A stretch of DNA of 7,803 nucleotides, taken from positions 1 through 7,803 of the forward strand of contig JBGTSD010000122.1 of assembly GCA_041940385.1 (NCBI GenBank), in the 5' to 3' direction. A model generated the notes under the pieces. The model did not search any database and was not told the origin of the DNA. It was given only the letters and a program-made list of their open reading frames with translations. Positions 5,239-7,803 of this stretch are shown piece by piece (position 1 is the stretch's first letter; each line of letters starts with the position of its first letter). Source of the DNA: JACVCK01 sp041940385 (GTDB lineage: Bacteria; Planctomycetota; Phycisphaerae; Phycisphaerales; UBA1924). Made by a program: the position numbers and the translations under genes.

Positions 5239-7803
5239 ATGCCCGGACCGGAACTCCCCAAAGCGTATCGACCCGCGGACCACGAGGAGCGCATCCGCGC
5301 CCGCTGGGACGCCGCGCGGGCCTTTCACGCCGATCCCACGGCCGTCAACGGACGCGCGCCCTACGCCATCGTCATCCCCCCGCCGAACGTTACCGCGGCG
5401 CTCCATCTCGGGCACGCGCTCAACAACACCCTCCAGGACGTCCTCGCCCGCGCCCACCGCATGATGGGCGACGAGACCCTCTGGATGCCCGGCACCGACC
5501 ACGCCGGCATTGCGACCCAGACCGTCGTCGAGAAGCGCCTCCAGAAAGAGGAAGGAAAACGCCGCACCGACTACCCGCGCGACGAGTTCGTCGCCAAGGT
5601 CCAGGCGTTCAAGGACGAGTACGAAGCCATCATCACCGGCCAGCTCAAGGCCATGGGCTGCTCCTGCGACTGGGACCGCCAGCGCTTCACCATGGACGAG
5701 GTATGCGCGCGAGCGGTGCGCGAGGCGTTCTTCCGTCTCTTCCAGGACGGCCTCATCTACCGCGGCAAGCGCCTCGTCAACTGGGACCCCGTCACCCAGA
5801 CCGTGCTCGCCGACGACGAGGTCGAGATGGAGGAAGTGGACGGCCACTTCTACTACCTCCGCTACCCGCTCTGCGACGCCGCCGGCAAGCCCATCAAGGT
5901 CCGCATGCTGAACCTCGCGACCGGCGCACAGGAAGAGCTGGACCACGTCACCGTCGCGACGACGCGTCCTGAGACGTACCTCGGTGACACCGCCGTCGCC
6001 GTGAACCCGCGCGACCCGCGCTGGGCAGCGCTCAGCGCCGCGAAGGCGCACGTGCGCCTGCCGTTCGTCAATCGCATCATCCCGGTGCTGGCGGACGACT
6101 ATGTCGTGATGCCTTCCGCTCTGAACCGAACCCCGAGCGCAAGCGAGGGGTCAACGAACCCCGCGCTTGCGCTTGGGGCTCAGAAGGAAGGGAAGGAGGA
6201 CGCCAAGGCCGCGATGGCGACCGGCTTCCTCAAGGTCACGCCCGCGCACGATCCCAACGACGCGGAGATCGGCAAGCGCCACAACCTCGACGCCATCAAC
6301 GTCATGGCGCCGGACGCATCGATCAGCGACAAGCACGGCTGGACCGACACCGGCGACGCGAAGCGCTTCCTCGGCATGTCGCGCGAGGATGCGCGCAAAG
6401 CCGTCGTCGCGGCGTTCCGCGAAGCGAACCTCCTCGAAGGCTTGAAGCCCCACCGCCACTCCGTCGGCCACTCCTACCGCAGCCACGCGCCGATCGAGCC
6501 CTACCTGAGCGACCAGTGGTACATCGCCGTCAAGAAGCCGATCCCCTCGCTGCCCGACAAGGGCCTGATCGCAGGGACCGATGTGCCGGTGCACTCGCTC
6601 GCAGGGCTGGCGCTCACGCCGATCCTGGACACCACAGAATCCTCAGGTGGGGCGGGCGTCTCGCCCGCCGCGTCAGCGGGGATTCCTGAGTCCCTGACCA
6701 AGCGACGCCGGCGACTCCCACACTGGGAGAAGGGCGGCAGCGCCTACTTTGTCACGTTCCGAGTGCTCGAAGGGACGCTGAGCGAGACCGAGCGACGGGC
6801 CGTTGTCGATTCCTGCATGCATTGGCACAACGAGCGCATGCGCGTGAGGCTGGTCACCGTGATGCCCGATCATGTGCACCTCCTGCTGGTCCCTCTGGAG
6901 AAATCGGAGGGCGCCTGGTGGCCGCTCGAAGAACTACTGCACAGTGTCAAGTCCTTCACTTCCCACAAGATCCAGAAGGACCGGGGAGCTTCCGGCCCGC
7001 TGTGGCAGGACGAGTACTTCGACCGCCTTGTGCGCGATGAAGATGAGTTCAATGAGAAGTGGAACTACATGCTGCACAACCCGGTGAAGGCCGGGCTTGT
7101 GAAGGATCCCTGGGATTACCCGTTCACGCGGAGTCCGGAGATGGACGAGGCGCGTGAGCGACAGTCGGGTTCACGTGAGGCAGCGGACGAGAATGACCGC
7201 GCGTCTGACTTCGGCGGGCGAGACGCCCGCCCCACTGTCGAATGCGAGCTTGGCAGGATGAAGTTCTATCCGGAGCGCTACACCAAGACCTACCAGACCT
7301 GGCTCGAGAACCTGCGCGACTGGCCGATCTCGCGGCAGCTCTGGTGGGGCCATCGAATCCCGATCTGGCAGGGCGACGCATCGAGCGCTCCCTCGTCATC
7401 GCGACAAATCGCATCGCGCACCTCCGAGAGCGAGAAGAGCATCGCGTTCGTCTCGGGAGCGCCCGAAGCACAATCCGAGATCCAGAAGCTCGAGCAAAAG
7501 GGCTTTCAGCAGGACCCCGACGTCCTCGACACCTGGTTCTCCTCCGGGCTCTGGCCGCTCTCCACGATGGGTTGGCCCGACCCTGATCAATCCGAGCAGA
7601 CGAAGGGCCTTCTCGGCGCCTTCAACCCCACCAACGTCCTCTGCACCGCGCGCGAGATCATTACCCTCTGGGTCTCGCGCATGGTCATGTTCAACCGCTA
7701 CTTCCTCGCTAGGGACGGTGTGCCCGGCCCATCACCGTTCCGCGACGTGTTCATCCACGCGATGATCCAGGACGGCGAAGGCCGCAAGATGTCAAAATCG
7801 CTT
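5239..7803 (+). CDS. valS: Valyl-tRNA synthetase with in-frame RAYT and repeat insertions (partial, 3' cut by window)
   Basis: This class Ia synthetase attaches valine to tRNA-Val in the cytoplasm. I translated it codon by codon: 855 codons without a stop. Motifs in order are: the HIGH element as HLGH (56-59); PGTDHAG (84-90); the editing-domain TTRPET (241-246) and VTPAHDPND (333-341); SDQWY (424-428); DWPISRQLWWGHRIP (694-708); DTWFSSGLWP (764-773); and KMSKS (850-854), just before the window edge. HIGH and KMSKS are about 790 residues apart, against roughly 510 in E. coli ValRS. Most of the excess is two insertions: a short palindromic-repeat segment near residues 296-318 in the editing domain, and a transposase unit at about 468-667 between SDQWY and the RMKFYPERY segment. 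All synthetase motifs outside the insertions are intact, so a working enzyme is plausible. The ATG at 5239 has no Shine-Dalgarno, and no other start precedes it in frame. If a second valS exists elsewhere, this copy could be dispensable. Confidence 0.93.
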   Translation, partial: MPGPELPKAYRPADHEERIRARWDAARAFHADPTAVNGRAPYAIVIPPPNVTAALHLGHALNNTLQDVLARAHRMMGDETLWMPGTDHAGIATQTVVEKRLQKEEGKRRTDYPRDEFVAKVQAFKDEYEAIITGQLKAMGCSCDWDRQRFTMDEVCARAVREAFFRLFQDGLIYRGKRLVNWDPVTQTVLADDEVEMEEVDGHFYYLRYPLCDAAGKPIKVRMLNLATGAQEELDHVTVATTRPETYLGDTAVAVNPRDPRWAALSAAKAHVRLPFVNRIIPVLADDYVVMPSALNRTPSASEGSTNPALALGAQKEGKEDAKAAMATGFLKVTPAHDPNDAEIGKRHNLDAINVMAPDASISDKHGWTDTGDAKRFLGMSREDARKAVVAAFREANLLEGLKPHRHSVGHSYRSHAPIEPYLSDQWYIAVKKPIPSLPDKGLIAGTDVPVHSLAGLALTPILDTTESSGGAGVSPAASAGIPESLTKRRRRLPHWEKGGSAYFVTFRVLEGTLSETERRAVVDSCMHWHNERMRVRLVTVMPDHVHLLLVPLEKSEGAWWPLEELLHSVKSFTSHKIQKDRGASGPLWQDEYFDRLVRDEDEFNEKWNYMLHNPVKAGLVKDPWDYPFTRSPEMDEARERQSGSREAADENDRASDFGGRDARPTVECELGRMKFYPERYTKTYQTWLENLRDWPISRQLWWGHRIPIWQGDASSAPSSSRQIASRTSESEKSIAFVSGAPEAQSEIQKLEQKGFQQDPDVLDTWFSSGLWPLSTMGWPDPDQSEQTKGLLGAFNPTNVLCTAREIITLWVSRMVMFNRYFLARDGVPGPSPFRDVFIHAMIQDGEGRKMSKSL
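6131..6178. repeat. Inverted pair of REP-like palindromes inside valS
   Basis: The arm at 6131-6151 pairs with 6158-6178 around the 6-base centre 6152-6157, with two mismatches in 21. Each arm is itself roughly self-complementary (CCCC...GGGG), as in bacterial interspersed mosaic elements. In the valS frame it encodes PSASEG (residues 299-304) and then NPALALGAQ. This segment interrupts the editing domain between IIPVLADDYVVMP and the ATGFLKVTPAHDPND block, where bacterial ValRS normally has only a few residues. From general knowledge, this kind of palindrome is a high-copy repeat in planctomycete genomes, with PSASEG and PKRKRG as its recurring translations. That point is recall, not a search result. 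Confidence 0.75.
6647..6670 (+). repeat. Left REP palindrome of the RAYT unit
   Basis: This is a GC-rich palindrome, GGCGGGCGtctCGCCCGCC at 6651-6669 with a GTGG extension, that can fold into an 8-9-bp hairpin. In frame it encodes GGAGVSPAA. It is the exact reverse complement of 7212-7235. An outer CTCAGG (6642-6647) and CCTGAG (6685-6690) pair adds a second possible stem around it. Confidence 0.85.
7212..7235 (-). repeat. Right REP palindrome of the RAYT unit (inverted copy)
   Basis: All 24 bases are the reverse complement of 6647-6670, 541 bases away. The self-complementary core GGCGGGCGagaCGCCCGCC spans 7213-7231. In the valS frame it reads GGRDARPT, just before the synthetase sequence resumes at about residue 668. 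Confidence 0.85.

Larger units (their letters stand above)
6647..7235 (+). mobile_element. REP-flanked RAYT transposase unit inserted in valS
   Basis: The unit consists of two inverted palindromes at its ends and a Y1/HUH transposase domain (valS residues 489 to about 629). The domain opens with RRRLPHW (490-496) and a first strand YFVTFRV (503-509). It contains the HUH metal motif MPDHVHLLL with His545 and His547, then HSVKSFTSHKI in the helix where the nucleophilic tyrosine normally sits, WQDEYFDR (589-596), and NPVKAGLV (614-621). This order is that of REP-associated tyrosine transposases (TnpA_REP family), single-strand nucleases thought to spread REP palindromes. The unit is read in the valS frame from end to end. 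No ATG, GTG or TTG lies in frame between the left palindrome and the domain, and no stop follows it, so it has no independent full-length product. The nucleophile position appears as Phe573, so strand cleavage may be lost, though some RAYT subfamilies vary here. Outer boundaries may be a few bases wider. Confidence 0.85.

Noticed and set aside
4533..5972. Plus-strand 479-codon open frame
   Set aside because: It is antisense to the TPR gene and then out of frame with valS. The product is Pro/Arg/Ala-rich noise without motifs.
6131..6178. CRISPR-like repeat
   Set aside because: Only one inverted pair is present, without regularly spaced direct repeats or spacers.
6822..7087. Short alternative frames inside the transposase region as separate genes
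   Set aside because: They are shadows of the RAYT domain, whose motifs are all in the valS frame.
6647..7235. The valS insertion as an intein or self-splicing intron
   Set aside because: No Cys/Ser at the left edge, no His-Asn plus nucleophile at the right edge, and no intron catalytic core. The content and the flanking palindromes identify a RAYT unit.

Overview
The window appears to join two different genomic backgrounds. Positions 1 to about 1665 look like a proteobacterial (probably alphaproteobacterial) aromatic-catabolism locus. From about 1665 to the end, the genes look like those of a high-GC planctomycete-type bacterium, possibly of the Phycisphaerae kind. The taxonomic reading is inference from gene content, from the switch to strongly CTC-biased leucine codons, and from palindromic repeats in valS that resemble repeats common in planctomycete genomes. 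No rRNA, tRNA or CRISPR array was seen.

Region 1 (1-1665). The start of a minus-strand gene with a signal-peptide-like N-terminus leaves the window at position 1. A 270-base divergent control region follows, with a perfect palindrome next to a likely -10 box. Then come pcaH and pcaG, the beta and alpha subunits of protocatechuate 3,4-dioxygenase, one base apart. A well-placed ribosome binding site after pcaG opens a third reading frame whose first ~15 residues suit the start of pcaB, the next pathway gene in many alphaproteobacteria. That frame then runs straight into the C-terminal half of an unrelated peptide-type ABC transporter ATPase lacking its Walker A. This is either a chimeric join in the sequence or a real recombination scar.

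Region 2 (about 1665-5172). The ABC ATPase fragment is followed 12 bases later by a GT-B-like glycosyltransferase with a degenerate active-site motif. Next is a small unrecognised, probably exported protein, then a convergent, membrane-anchored TPR protein. The last two genes end with their stop codons back to back.

Region 3 (5173-7803). A divergent valS (valyl-tRNA synthetase) is open to the right edge for 855 codons. It carries two in-frame insertions of mobile repeat type. A ~50-base pair of inverted palindromes lies in the editing domain. A ~590-base unit lies in the catalytic core: a REP-associated tyrosine transposase (RAYT, HUH/Y1 family) domain between perfect 24-bp inverted palindromes. 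The transposase domain has no start or stop of its own, so it is translated as part of the synthetase. This is the most unusual feature of the window: a mobile-element nuclease domain embedded without frame disruption in a normally essential aminoacyl-tRNA synthetase.
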